A stretch of 18,241 nt of DNA from Terana coerulea (GCA_024811115.1 JAKOGH010000636.1:1-18241); one strand, 5' to 3'. Counted from the stretch's first letter, positions 8,691-16,644 are shown. The notes: generated from the letters alone by a model not told the origin. Program-made: numbers and translations.

Positions 8691-9116
8691 CGTACACCGA
8701 TGCAGATTGGGCGGCTGCTTCCAACCGCCGCTCTCAGACTGGCTTCCTGCTAATGCTTGCAGGAGGAGCCTTTAACTGAGCTCTTTCGCACAGAAGTCTG
8801 TAGCAACGTCAACTAAAGATGCCGAATATATGGCACTTAGCGACTGCTCCCGAGAAGTCGTGTGGATTTGAAACATCCTCTTGAACTCAGTTACAACTTC
8901 GAGAAAGTACCCATCTGCAGCGATAACCAGGGCGCTCTATTTGTTTCGGAAAATCCCGTTACTGAAAAGCGCACTAAGCACATCGACATCCGCTACCACT
9001 ACATTCGCGATGTTGTTGAAGCTGGTCACGTCGAAGTACTCTTCATACCTGGCGTTGACAATCCCGCAGATATCTTTACCAAGAATCTGGGCAGGGTTAA
9101 GATCGAGAAGTTCTGA
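8690..9116 (+). pseudogene. pol: copia Pol: RNase H domain
   Basis: YTDADWAA at about 8692-8715 carries the first catalytic Asp of copia RNase H. It is followed by SNRRSQTGFLLML, an in-frame TGA where AFNWSS is expected (near 8777), then TKDAEYMAL near 8814. The last 84 codons (8862-9116) are open and well preserved: ICSDNQGALF, RTKHIDIRYHYIRD, VEVLFIPGVDNPADIFTK. The stop is at 9114, about 80 bases before the 3' LTR, which is the normal end of a copia polyprotein. Confidence 0.88.
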
Positions 9117-9188
9117 CTAATGCTCGGACTTTGCATTGCTGCTAACTAGCGTGACTAAACCAGCGCAGGCAATACGCTGTGCTAGGTT

Positions 9189-9196
9189 AGGAGGAG
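9189..9196 (+). promoter_or_regulatory. Polypurine tract
   Basis: AGGAGGAG directly abuts the 3' LTR start (TGTTAAGT at 9197). This is the position required for plus-strand priming of reverse transcription. Confidence 0.75.
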
Positions 9197-9487
9197 TGTT
9201 AAGTCAGATAGATGCTGTAAGTGCTCTGCTCATATCTTCTCTATTGTTCTACCAGGTTCCACCATGACGATCCCTATTGTCCATTGTCCTGGTACCTATT
9301 TGTGCCTGTTTATAGTACAGCCACACTTGTATTGTATATAAGGCAGCTCTCTGCGCCATACTCTAATAAGACTCTTACAACTCTTAACCCACTTACGTGT
9401 ATTCAAACCAGCCTACAGGTGAGTAACCATCCTAGCTTTCTCTAGGCCTCGGTAGGAGTGTACGCTGCTGTATGCTGCACTTCTACA
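9197..9487 (+). repeat. 3' LTR of the copia element
   Basis: Full-length match to the 5' LTR, beginning TGTTAAGTCAG and ending CTTCTACA. The TATA box (9335-9343) and splice donor (GTGAGT at 9419) are both intact, so this copy could drive transcripts into 9488 and beyond. Most differences from the 5' LTR are C/T or G/A, with small indels near 9327, 9400 and 9473. Confidence 0.95.
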
Positions 9488-9570
9488 GCTTGAAGGTGGA
9501 AAAAGCTCGGAAAAGCTCGGAAAGCTAGCAGCCCAAGCTAAATTGTTAACCATTCTCGCGAGATGCATGT
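9488..9570 (+). pseudogene. Continuation of the ORF disrupted by the copia element
   Basis: From 9489 the frame reads LEGGKSSEKLGKLAAQAKLL TILARCM to a TAG at about 9568. Joining AAG AGA AG (up to 522) to GCTTGAAGG (9488) gives an uninterrupted K-R-R-L-E-G-G-K reading, which fits a single ancestral ORF with GCTTG as target site. The charged helical character matches the left half. GTAGGT and GTGAGC, both possible splice donors, overlap the stop, so the gene may have continued in a further exon that is not identified. Confidence 0.4.
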
Positions 9571-9574
9571 AGGT

Positions 9575-10135
9575 GAGCGTACTATAGATGGCCCCTTTGA
9601 TAACACTTTCGACTTTCTGCAGCACTGTGCCTCATCCCGTCTCCCTTTCTCCATGATTTTGCATACCCCATTTGCAACAGGGTCTTGTTTATATGTCTGG
9701 TATTTTTTTTGTATTTCTTCTTTGACTACAGACTTCATCGGAAGGGTTCCAAAAGACAACTCTGAGTGGACCCAGTAATGATAACTCGGAGAAACTACGC
9801 CATTACAAAATCCCCATATTCGTGAATGAAATCCGCTTCACCTCATTGGCTAATCAACGGTTTTAGCGCTCACAAACTGGTCCTTGAAGTGATAATTGAG
9901 CAGTCCTTCATGCACAAGCAGCATCGGCATGCTGAAAAAATGTGCAAACTATAGCTATACATATGCTGAGTACTGCCTGAAACTTTGACAATGTTTCCTG
10001 AGGGATCTAGCAAGGTGAGCCCATCAGCACTCTGATTCAGGCTGTAAACGACCTTCTGGAGCACCTTCCGTAATTCCTACACCTTCCTCCTTCGCTTTCA
10101 AGCTTTTTGAGTAGACAGTAATGCTTTTATAGCTA
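9575..10135 (-). pseudogene. Possible decayed minus-strand coding region
   Basis: The minus strand has protein-like blocks: MPMLLVHEGLLNYHFKDQFVSAKTVD (about 9940-9860), ADFIHEYGDFVMA (about 9840-9800) and LPMKSVVKEEIQKKYQTYKQDP, then MEKGRRDEAQCC (about 9755-9625). An intron with GTAATG donor and CACTCAG end could join the last two. Stops and frame changes separate the blocks and there is no family match. This is the only coding signal seen between the LTR and the MITE, and chance open frames remain possible. Confidence 0.22.
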
Positions 10136-10328
10136 CTGTGTATCTTGGAAAATAATCCCAGGTCAATGCTTGAGTCTGCTAGCTGCTAGACCCGAATTAT
10201 CACATCTGTCCCGTTTATCAAAAGGGGCCACCCATAGTAGGTGAATGTAGAATAGCCTAGGTCATTGATGAATTCGCTGCAGTACAATTGAAGGCGCTAG
10301 GCGCTTTGCTTCAGGTTCATGAGGCATA
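10136..10328. other. No feature seen
   Basis: Intermediate-GC DNA between the weak minus-strand coding signal and the foldback element. No frame, repeat or RNA gene is supported. Confidence 0.3.
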
Positions 10329-10509
10329 GCCTGGGATAAATTTGGATATATTTAGGACTAGCTGTCTACGTTACGCTAGGTTTCAGCAGAACCAGTTCTC
10401 ACTGGGCCTGAGGCCTGAGGCCCAGTGAGAAGTCCATCTGGCGGAACTTATGGCGAAGCTAGCGTAATCTAGACAGTTGATTCCAAATATATCCAAACTT
10501 ATCCCAGGC
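10329..10509. mobile_element. 181-bp foldback MITE bounded by TA dinucleotides
   Basis: The two halves are inverted copies. The outer arms share GCCTGGGATAAATTTGGATA-type sequence with its inverse ending at 10509, continuing through CTGTCTA and TTACGCTAG with scattered mismatches. The centre is a 12-bp perfect stem (CTCACTGGGCCT and its complement) around an 8-base loop at 10398-10429. TA stands on both sides (10327-10328 and 10510-10511), the duplication expected of Tc1/mariner-type insertions. No coding capacity. RNA from either strand would form a long hairpin. Confidence 0.75.
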
Positions 10510-10512
10510 TAT

Positions 10513-10861
10513 ATGCCCGCGTATAAGCGAAGCTACTCAGCACTTGCAACTGCACGGTGACAACTTCATCAACCACCTAGGCAGACCTATGCTCATCTAC
10601 ATGCAAGCTAGTGTGGATTAGTGGCTGCGTTCAGTGATCTGACGCATCTTTCCCAGAGCTGTTTCTCTGGACAGGCCATGTCAATGCGTTGACTACAGCG
10701 TGCCAGTCCCACTATCCTCCCGCCACCCTCCCCTGCTTCCGCCTTCCGCATCCAAATGCCACGGATCCCGAGCTTCTACCCTCCAACATGGATCAAATGC
10801 TGCTCACTCTATCAATCCAGCCTCCTGTGAGAACAAATCGAGTGTTAATTCCCTTGTCTAG
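10513..10861. other. No confident feature
   Basis: A 90-codon frame from 10689 (start region CQSHYPPATLP) overlaps the next gene but is Pro/Leu/Ser-rich and unrecognised. It may include the first exon or 5' leader of the spliced gene that follows. An intron-like GTGAGA...TCTAG segment at about 10828-10862 is only 35 bases, shorter than the others here. Confidence 0.25.
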
Positions 10862-11935
10862 CATGTGCGAAGACGGATGGAAGATTGACTCTCGCCGCAG
10901 ACCTTCTGCCAAGCTGGCACCAGATGCACAAGGCTCCCGAGGAAGCTCAAGGCCACTTTGACAAGCTCAAGGCTGTCGCGACCGCAACGGCAAAGGCTAA
11001 TTGCAATACCTCCAGAACATCTACGTCAGCCTCTTCCAGGACCATACCAAAGATGCCACCGGCAATCATGACTCAATACCATTATCTAGTGCTGTAGAGG
11101 GAAATGATGAAGTATGTCCTCTGGAAATCTAGCCTATGCACTAACATAGAGTATGCTAGGTATCTACAATGCAGCATCTACCCGCGATAGACAGCTGCAA
11201 GCACAACGGGAAGGAGTCGCAGTCCAGAGATCTGAAGAACGACAGCCGAAAGAAACAAAAACACACTGATGACTTGGCTGTGGTCGTGCAGCTCGCTGCA
11301 GGAAGTGTCAAGACACAAGGTGCACTACCGCCTCATCATTTTAATTGTGGGAAATACTAACACAATGCGAGCGTAGCGAACCTGGAATTAATACCGAGAC
11401 AAATGGGCCGCCACTCTGCGACTTCACCAGGAGACACGGAGTCTCAAGCTACCGCGGCCACTGCACTAACAGCTGTATCCGTTCGCAGTGGCGCACTGTA
11501 AGTATCTTGACTGGTCTGTCTTATAGCTAACAAGTTACCGCACATAGCGATGGTATCTTCACCAACTCGCTGGCATAGACTTCATCCTATAGTGCTTCCA
11601 GTAGCCAGCTGGAGAGCACTCCTCCCACGAGCACAATGCAAACAACCATGACCAACGCCCTACTAGATGACCCAGCATCTCCAGCAAACAGCCCTGTCAA
11701 CACACCTATCACAAATGGAACTAGCAACGGCTATATTGGCAACATCTGCTGCAATCAGTTGTTACCAGCAATAACGGTGCTCAACCAATGTCGACCGTCA
11801 CGCAAGACAATGAGACCCCTGAGATACGGGTACGTTGTCATGCTTATTGTCTATGGTGGGAGTGGCAACTTCATGATGAGAGGTCAACTTTGAAACCCCT
11901 AAGGCTCTTTCGACCTCTCATTTGTAGTGATGCTA
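10862..11935 (+). pseudogene. Decayed multi-exon gene, product unknown
   Basis: Exon text CAKTDGRLTLAADLLPSW, EEAQGHFDKLKAVATATA shifts frame near 11008 to YLQNIYVSLFQDHTKDATGNH. Three introns fit fungal rules: 11112-11159 (GTATGT, CTAAC, CTAG), 11320-11376 (GTGCAC, TACTAAC, GTAG) and 11498-11547 (GTAAGT, CTAAC, ATAG). Codon phases match across all three. The middle exon reads ANLELIPRQMGRHSATSPGD and the last enters DGIFTNSLA, then an in-frame TAG at 11575 and a Ser/Thr/Pro/Asn-rich stretch (SSSQLESTPPTSTMQTTM). A further frameshift near 11735 leads to QSVVTSNNGAQPMSTVTQDN. The low-complexity composition suggests a disordered, possibly regulatory protein; no domain is recognised. Confidence 0.45.
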
Positions 11936-12402
11936 TATAGTGCAAAATACACTCATTTGGCATGGCTTTGAAGTCCACGGGACAGAATTTCAATAACTCA
12001 AAATTCGGGTTTTGGGAGTCTGGATTTGGCCGTTTACGGGCGCTTATTGAATATTTAAATCATTTCAAATTCATTTATATATTGTAGTCAAGTATAAATG
12101 CATAGCACATGCCTATTGTCACTGCTTGCAGAGCAGAAGTGATTTGGAAAGGTATAAACTGATTTGATTGAGGACATATATCCCCTTCATGAGCCCAGAT
12201 GAGGTTCCAAGGTGTACACCTGAGACTACAAAACCATGACCGGCCAAGAATTTGGCCGTTTTTCTAGGGTTAGGGTTACATTTTCCAATTTTTCCCTACG
12301 TCGAGATTTATCATGGAATAGGTGTACTTTCACGCCAAAATTCAAGTTTACGAACTCATACAAAAATTGTGCCGGGCCGACACGAAGTCACTGCCGCCAC
12401 CA
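11936..12402. other. AT-rich spacer with telomere-like tract
   Basis: No coding frame is supported. TTTGGCCGTTT occurs twice (about 12026 and 12251), the second within the inverted pair CGGCCAAGAATTTGGCCG. The composition differs from the decayed genes on either side, so it may be inserted DNA, but no termini were found. Confidence 0.35.
12265..12278 (+). repeat. Short interstitial telomere-like tract
   Basis: TAGGGTTAGGGTTA is 2.3 units of the common fungal telomere repeat TTAGGG. It is too short to be a chromosome end and lies between coding relics. Insertion by telomerase at a repaired break is one explanation; chance is another. Confidence 0.4.
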
Positions 12403-13123
12403 TATGTCTGCACCTGCCCTGCTCATTGTATCGATGCCCTTTACTCAGTCGTGCGGCACAGCGGCGAGCTGGTAAGAAGACTAGGAAGCCCTCGAATACG
12501 GAGCCAACAGCAAGATCACACTGAAGTATATTCTTGTCTCACATTACATAGCATATCACTCATTTATATATGCTGCTATAGGGCATTAACAGGGAAAGAA
12601 TGGCTGAAAACGAACCCAGGCGGCCTCAAAACGCAGTTTAATGCTTACTGAGCAAACTGCCGAGCGATGCTAAGAAGGTATGTGTGCCTGCATCAAATAA
12701 TCTATCCTACACTAATGCTCTGTCATAGAGATACACAGATGAATCAAAGCAGCTCGTGAATGAGAAGAAGCAGAAGGTACGCTGGGATTACCATTTGTGT
12801 GGGAGGTTTTGTAGTACTAACCGCTCTGTCTCGCAGAGCAAGAGGCTGAGGACACGGCATGGGAGAACTACCTCTCGGTATGTGTGCATATGCTTCGCTC
12901 ACGGCATCCTCACACCTGTGGCTCACGTACACCATGTAGGAACTGCAGGTGGCGCGAACAGTCAAGCTGGCCGCTGGTGAAGGTGGCGGTGAAGGTTCGG
13001 TATGGTACACAAAATGCGTGCTTATACGCTTCACAGTCTACGCTGGCATAGGTCATGGCAGAGGAGTGTAGCTTTTGGAAGGGAGTCATCTGCGCATGCA
13101 TAGATACCACTAGATTACTGTAG
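12403..13123 (+). pseudogene. Decayed six-exon gene with basic and coiled-coil regions
   Basis: Five introns fit fungal rules: 12526-12581, 12678-12728, 12777-12836 (or to 12838), 12878-12939 and 13000-13051. The third has a TACTAAC branch at 12815. Exons read RRAGKKTRKPSNTE, then ALTGKEWLKTNPGGLKTQF, LSKLPSDAKK|RYTDESKQLVNEKKQK, QEAEDTAWENYLS|ELQVARTVKLAAGEGGGEGS and VMAEECSFWKGVICACID, ending TAG at 13121. Frameshifts near 12511 and 12650 break it, and intron 3 keeps phase only if the acceptor is the second AG of CAGAG. The start is unclear; ATG near 12403 is a guess. The pattern of Trp, Lys and Tyr followed by a basic helix faintly resembles an HMG box, which I do not claim. It might be the 3' half of the same ancestral gene as 10862-11935. 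Confidence 0.5.
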
Positions 13124-13259
13124 ATGTATGTGCGTCCACAATCTATACAAGCCTAGATCACCATATGTTCTAGCATATGCATAATACAAGCGCTCCAGTC
13201 AAAGGAGCAGGTATATAGGTGACCATAGATTTCACACGATTACGGTAGACTGCTGTACA
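13124..13259. other. Short spacer, no feature seen
   Basis: No coding frame or repeat is supported between the decayed gene and the hAT-type element. Confidence 0.3.
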
Positions 13260-13267
13260 GTTCCGGC
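13260..13267 (+). repeat. Target-site duplication, left copy (GTTCCGGC)
   Basis: GTTCCGGC immediately precedes the element and is repeated exactly at 13938-13945 immediately after it. An 8-bp duplication is characteristic of hAT transposition. Confidence 0.88.
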
Positions 13268-13937
13268 TAGTGTTGCCAAAGTTCAGTTCAGTTCGGTGGT
13301 TTAACCCGAACTGATGAACCAAACTATGTAGTTTAGTTCAGTTCAGTTCTGGTTCGGCCTCTAGGTAACTTGGTTCAGTTCTTAGTTCGGAGATTATGGC
13401 TGTCACACTCCAAACCAAGTTCGAACCGGTTCGAACCATGAACCATGTACATGTTATGTAGTGTATTTGTACTGGGATCCATAGAGAAAAGTACATGAAC
13501 TTACTTACTGTAGCATGTCTAAACTATTTTTTCATTATTGTGCTTGTAAACTGAGCACCAAATGTTGCTCTGCTTATGTTTTGGTATATACATGATGCCA
13601 TCAATAGCTGCCAAAAATGGCAACTGGCAGCCTCTATCAGACACTGAGCTTCAAAATGTCATAATATAAGGCTTTTGCACTATACAAACCCTTTTAGATG
13701 TCAATATATAACTCTATTATGATCTACCATTGCAATTATACTGATTTGACAGAGTAAAGCAGATATATACATGGTTCAATGGTTTGAACCAGTTCAAACC
13801 CTGAACTGAACCAACCAAACCAGTTCATGCTGGTTCGGTTCAGTTCAGTTCTGGTTCAGCTACTAAATACTTGGTTCTAGTTCTGGTTCTGACAAAAATG
13901 GGCCTGAACCGAACTGAACTGAACTTTGGCAACACTA
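13268..13937. mobile_element. 670-bp non-autonomous hAT element (MITE)
   Basis: The terminal inverted repeats (13268-13297 and 13908-13937) are identical over 30 bases, beginning TAGTGTTGCCAAAGTTCAGT. This resembles the hAT terminal pattern YAGNGNTGNCAA. A perfect 8-bp duplication flanks the element. Both ends carry many TTCAGTTC and GGTTC motifs in both orientations, for example TTCAGTTCAGTTCTGGTTC near 13338 and again near 13843; such subterminal arrays are typical transposase-binding regions. The middle is AT-rich with no ORF, so it must depend on a transposase encoded elsewhere. Identical ends suggest it is the youngest insertion in the window. Confidence 0.9.
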
Positions 13938-13945
13938 GTTCCGGC
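13938..13945 (+). repeat. Target-site duplication, right copy (GTTCCGGC)
   Basis: Exact copy of 13260-13267 directly after the right terminal repeat. Confidence 0.88.
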
Positions 13946-14173
13946 AGAATTGCAGCGGTGTTAAAATGATGGGTCAACCTACGGTAACCTACTGGAGACG
14001 AAGCTTTACCTATAGGAACCTAGGACTCAAGACAGCGCTAGATTTCTGGTAGATTCCCCCAGATAACATTTTCACTGGGCCTGAGGAGCGCGCCTTCGTG
14101 TCCGGGCGTTGCAAGATGCGACTCAGTTCTTACCAGCCTTGCACCAGCCACCTATTCTTCAATTTGCCCCTGA
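13946..14173. other. Spacer with a short match to the MITE core
   Basis: No gene is seen. CACTGGGCCTGAGG at 14073-14086 repeats the core of the foldback element (10400-10413). The rest of that element is absent, so this may be a truncated relative or a chance 14-base match. Confidence 0.35.
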
Positions 14174-14437
14174 ACTCTCCCATCTCCTGCTCTATGCACA
14201 TTAACTCGTAGCCTGACACCTCGCTATGCTGAACAAATATTGAGTGCGTCACAAACTGCTAAGCCAACTTCCCGAACCACATCTCTGAGTTGTTGTAGCC
14301 AAAGCAGTCATGCTAAGCCGTCCAAGCATTCCCGCGTGTGGGAGCAAGGCCGCTCTCAATTGCAAGCTGTTTCTAAGCGGTCAGTTCTCTTGCGACTAAT
14401 GAGTGAGTTTGTCTCATATTTATCAATGGGATGTTAA
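14174..14437 (+). pseudogene. Open Ser/Thr-rich reading frame, function unknown
   Basis: An open run of about 88 codons translates as TLPSPALCTLTRSLTPRYAEQ, then SASQTAKPTSRTTSLSCCSQ and SHAKPSKHSRVWEQGRSQLQ. The bias for Ser, Thr, Pro and Lys resembles disordered parts of fungal proteins. There is no ATG before 14240 in frame and no recognised domain. It may be an exon relic or a chance frame. Confidence 0.22.
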
Positions 14438-14460
14438 TTGCTGCTTAGTCTTAAACTCAT

Positions 14461-14700
14461 ATGACCATCGTGGCTATCTGTCTAGACTGCGGACACGCTA
14501 CATGCTTATCCTGCTGCGGTCACAGCTAGACTACATTGTTGCAATAAAGTCTTAGACTCAGCAAGATGACGCCCGGTACATGTTGCGGCTGCAAGATTAG
14601 CTGATGTGTCCGTATCCAGAACTATGCCTTAATATGTCGGCCAGGGCGCAGTGTTGAGTAGTGCGAGGCTAGATCAAAGAGACAGGAGAGCAATTTGTAG
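14461..14700 (+). pseudogene. Cysteine-rich relic with in-frame stops
   Basis: From ATG 14461 one frame reads MTIVAICLDCGHATCLSCCG HS and stops at 14527. After two more stops the same frame gives MTPGTCCGCKIS (14566) and, past TGA, CVRIQNYALICRPGRSVE. Repeated C-x2-C pairs in one frame hint at a broken zinc-binding region. The blocks are short and no family is recognised, so the call is tentative. Confidence 0.18.
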
Positions 14701-15426
14701 GGAATATGGGCAAAGACAGGATATGTGCGGTGGTGTGACTGTACACTCCCGTATTTGACCAGTGTACTGCGACACTACGCATGCTCGTGTATTCTTGCTA
14801 ATTCCTAATTGCTCGCTACTCAGTGTAAGGATTTCTTGATGATGCATAAGGAAAAGCATCCTACCACTTTACTAAGTAAATCACAAGATAATATATCTCA
14901 TCGTCGCGAATCATAAAAAGTTCGACCCTGCTGGTGCGGCAATGGAAACGTGCATGGGACATGTGTATTTCTGCCGACAATAAACATGACTGGCCTGGCT
15001 GCCGTAGTCCCGTTTGGTTTTCCTATGCTCTCGTCCTGATGAAAGCATAGACAATTCAAGTGCGTCTCATATCAATTACTTTTGAACTGAACTTGTTGAC
15101 ACTGCTATTATAGATTCCTGTGCATCTATCCACTTTTGAGGCGTTTGAAGGTCCAGCAAACAGGATGCCCGTTCATACCACTTCCACTGACTCTGTTCAT
15201 CCGACCACATCATTTTGCCATATCCCCTCGGTGTCCCACAGCTGCACAGTCTACTCTAGTGCAATAACGGGCTACCTTCCATATCTCACTCGCTTGTGCT
15301 CACACCACTATAACAGGCCCCTTGCTGGACTTTCTCTGACAACATTGTTAGTATACATATACGGGTCCGCTCGACTACAACTCGTCCTGACGGCCTATAT
15401 AATTTCGATGGGCCGTAATCAAGACC
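14701..15426. other. Stretch without a supported gene
   Basis: A 109-codon plus-strand frame at 15120-15449 (start region MHLSTFEAFEGPANRMPVHT) is open, but it has no recognisable domain or exon context and overlaps the ATG at 15427. Otherwise the DNA shows nothing definite. GAACTGAAC-like words as in the hAT element occur once near 15085, which may be chance. Confidence 0.25.
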
Positions 15427-15894
15427 ATGGCCACGTACTTGATGGCTAGAGCCCACGTCATCAAGGGCCCCAAGTGGCGTGGTTTGGTCATTATAAGCAG
15501 GAGGTGTTCAGATAAGCTGATTGGGTCGTACGCTCAAGGATGAGCCGAGCTTTGGAGCGCACTCGAGGCGGAAGACAAGTGGAACTCACTTAACGGTGGC
15601 ATGCAAGATGCTACATGTCTGCGTTCATATACCAAGGTACGTGCTGGCTGCTCTGCCACATGTCCGCTTGTGTAGATGATGACGGCGACTCTATCGGCTA
15701 CAGCCGTCTGCGACAAAGTGCGCTCTATCAAGAATCAAGATTGAGCCGCCAGAGTCCCTTTTGGTCTGAAGTGCAAGACTGTGCATGTGGTGTATGTTCT
15801 GAAGATGCTAGGCCCTAAACATTGTGCAGGTAGCGTGGCTGTCGCCCGGCCGAAGCGGCCGAAAGGCATCGTCAAGACTCGAGCTATACAGTAG
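15427..15894 (+). pseudogene. Two-exon ORF with two TGA stops, product unknown
   Basis: ATG 15427 opens exon 1 (70 codons: MATYLMARAHVIKGPKWRGL and, later, ELWSALEAEDKWNSLNGGMQ). A 39-nt intron with donor AAG|GTACGT and acceptor TGTGTAG (15637-15675) joins, in phase, exon 2 (72 codons), which reads TAVCDKVRSIKNQD, then ARVPFGLKCKTVHVVYVLKM and AVARPKRPKGIVKTRAIQ to TAG 15892. The only interruptions are TGA at 15541 and at 15742. Both precede GCC and both could come from CGA by a CpG transition. The basic C-terminal part (RPKRPKGIVK) would suit nucleic-acid binding, but no family is recognised. The intron is short and lacks an obvious branch site. Confidence 0.35.
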
Positions 15895-15896
15895 AT

Positions 15897-16512
15897 TTGC
15901 AATGGTACTTGCAAGAGCGAAACACCGGCCTGATCATAATCAATAGAAACCGTGACCGATGCCCTTCATATGCCGAGCCAGGACAGACGGCTGATGCAGA
16001 GGCCTTTGTGGCGTCGGTGCACCACGTAGCTTTGGAAGTATTCGACAAGTACTCTGTACATTTCGATAATGATATTGGCTTCTGGATCTTAGTGAGTGAG
16101 TCATCCGTGAGCTATGGTAATGCCCTGAAATAGAAGCAAGGTCTTGAGTATATACAACAATTGGAGTGCCTGCTAGTGTGTAGACGGAAGACAGTAGTAC
16201 TACGTCATATCTCCAATTCTGTATACGTCTTTTTGGCCTCCCTTGCAATTCCCATCACCTTTATCCATCCACCAGCTTGCTATACTAGCACTTCTCCCAG
16301 TTCTTCCTGTGAGCGAAGTGACTGAGGTCGAGTTTAATAAGCCCGCTGCTGCTGAATACTCGCTTCAGGCCTGGTCGGATCAGATGAGTGCGGTGCTCCT
16401 GCGGCACGTAGAACAGTTGTTTACCATCCGAGCTAAGCACCCACCCATTCCACTCATCATACTCGTCAACCTCCACTCACATTTTCCGCAGCCAGCAGTG
16501 GAGATTGGATAG
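15897..16512 (+). pseudogene. Probable decayed plus-strand coding region
   Basis: An open frame reads QWYLQERNTGLIIINRNRDR, then AEAFVASVHHVALEVFDKYS and FDNDIGFWIL. A 42-nt intron (GTGAGT at 16092 to AATAG at 16133) would join in phase to KQGLEYIQQLECLLVCRRKT. After a frame change, 16243-16512 reads SVAEFN-poor text such as EVTEVEFNKPAAAEYSLQAW and LLRHVEQLFTIRAKHP to TAG 16510. It may belong with 15427-15894. No domain is recognised, and the exon boundaries are inferred. Confidence 0.28.
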
Positions 16513-16644
16513 GATCTGTAATCAGGAGGCGTGGTCCACGTTGCGAGAGAAGAGGTAAGCAGAGTTTGTTGAAATGTCGAGCCCTTGCCAAAGAGTATGA
16601 TTAGTGCAAGTCAAGAGCGAGTGTTTGCTCAAGATCTTTACTCA
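16513..16644. other. Spacer before the WD40 region
   Basis: Holds the 3' flank of the minus-strand WD40 gene. A minus-strand splice donor (GTGAGT, 16645 down to 16640) overlaps the WD40 stop codon, so a further small exon may lie here; none was identified with confidence. Confidence 0.25.

Larger units (their letters stand above)
528..9487 (+). mobile_element. Degenerate Ty1/copia LTR retrotransposon
   Basis: Two related terminal repeats (528-819 and 9197-9487) both start TGTT and end TACA. Between them, in order, are a primer-binding site, gag, protease, integrase, RT and RNase H. Integrase before RT is the order that defines Ty1/copia elements. A purine tract (AGGAGGAG) touches the 3' LTR. 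Subtracting a nested 2.48-kb insertion leaves about 6.5 kb. The LTRs differ at roughly 9% of positions by hand alignment, mostly transitions, so this is an old copy. The flanks GCGTT (523-527) and GCTTG (9488-9492) are not an exact target duplication, but GCTTG as the original 5-bp site restores the interrupted host frame. Stops and frameshifts occur in every domain, so the copy cannot be autonomous. Confidence 0.93.

Noticed and set aside
523..9492. An exact 5-bp target duplication for the copia element
   Set aside because: GCGTT and GCTTG differ; only frame continuity of the interrupted ORF supports GCTTG as the original site.
12265..12278. A chromosome end
   Set aside because: Only 2.3 TTAGGG units, with gene relics on both sides.
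12590..12860. An HMG-box domain in the second multi-exon relic
   Set aside because: Trp, Lys and Tyr spacing is only faintly similar, and the frameshift falls inside the segment; not enough to name the family.
13268..13937. A CRISPR-like array based on the repeated GGTTCAGTTC words
   Set aside because: Spacing is irregular, orientation is mixed, and perfect hAT ends with an 8-bp duplication explain the structure.
15541..15744. TGA read as a sense codon (altered genetic code)
   Set aside because: TAA, TAG and TGA all interrupt relics in this window, and the TGAs fit CGA to TGA transitions in a nuclear fungal region.
15940..16248. Minus-strand ORF of 102 codons
   Set aside because: The opposite strand has a more protein-like reading with a plausible intron; the minus frame shows no domain.
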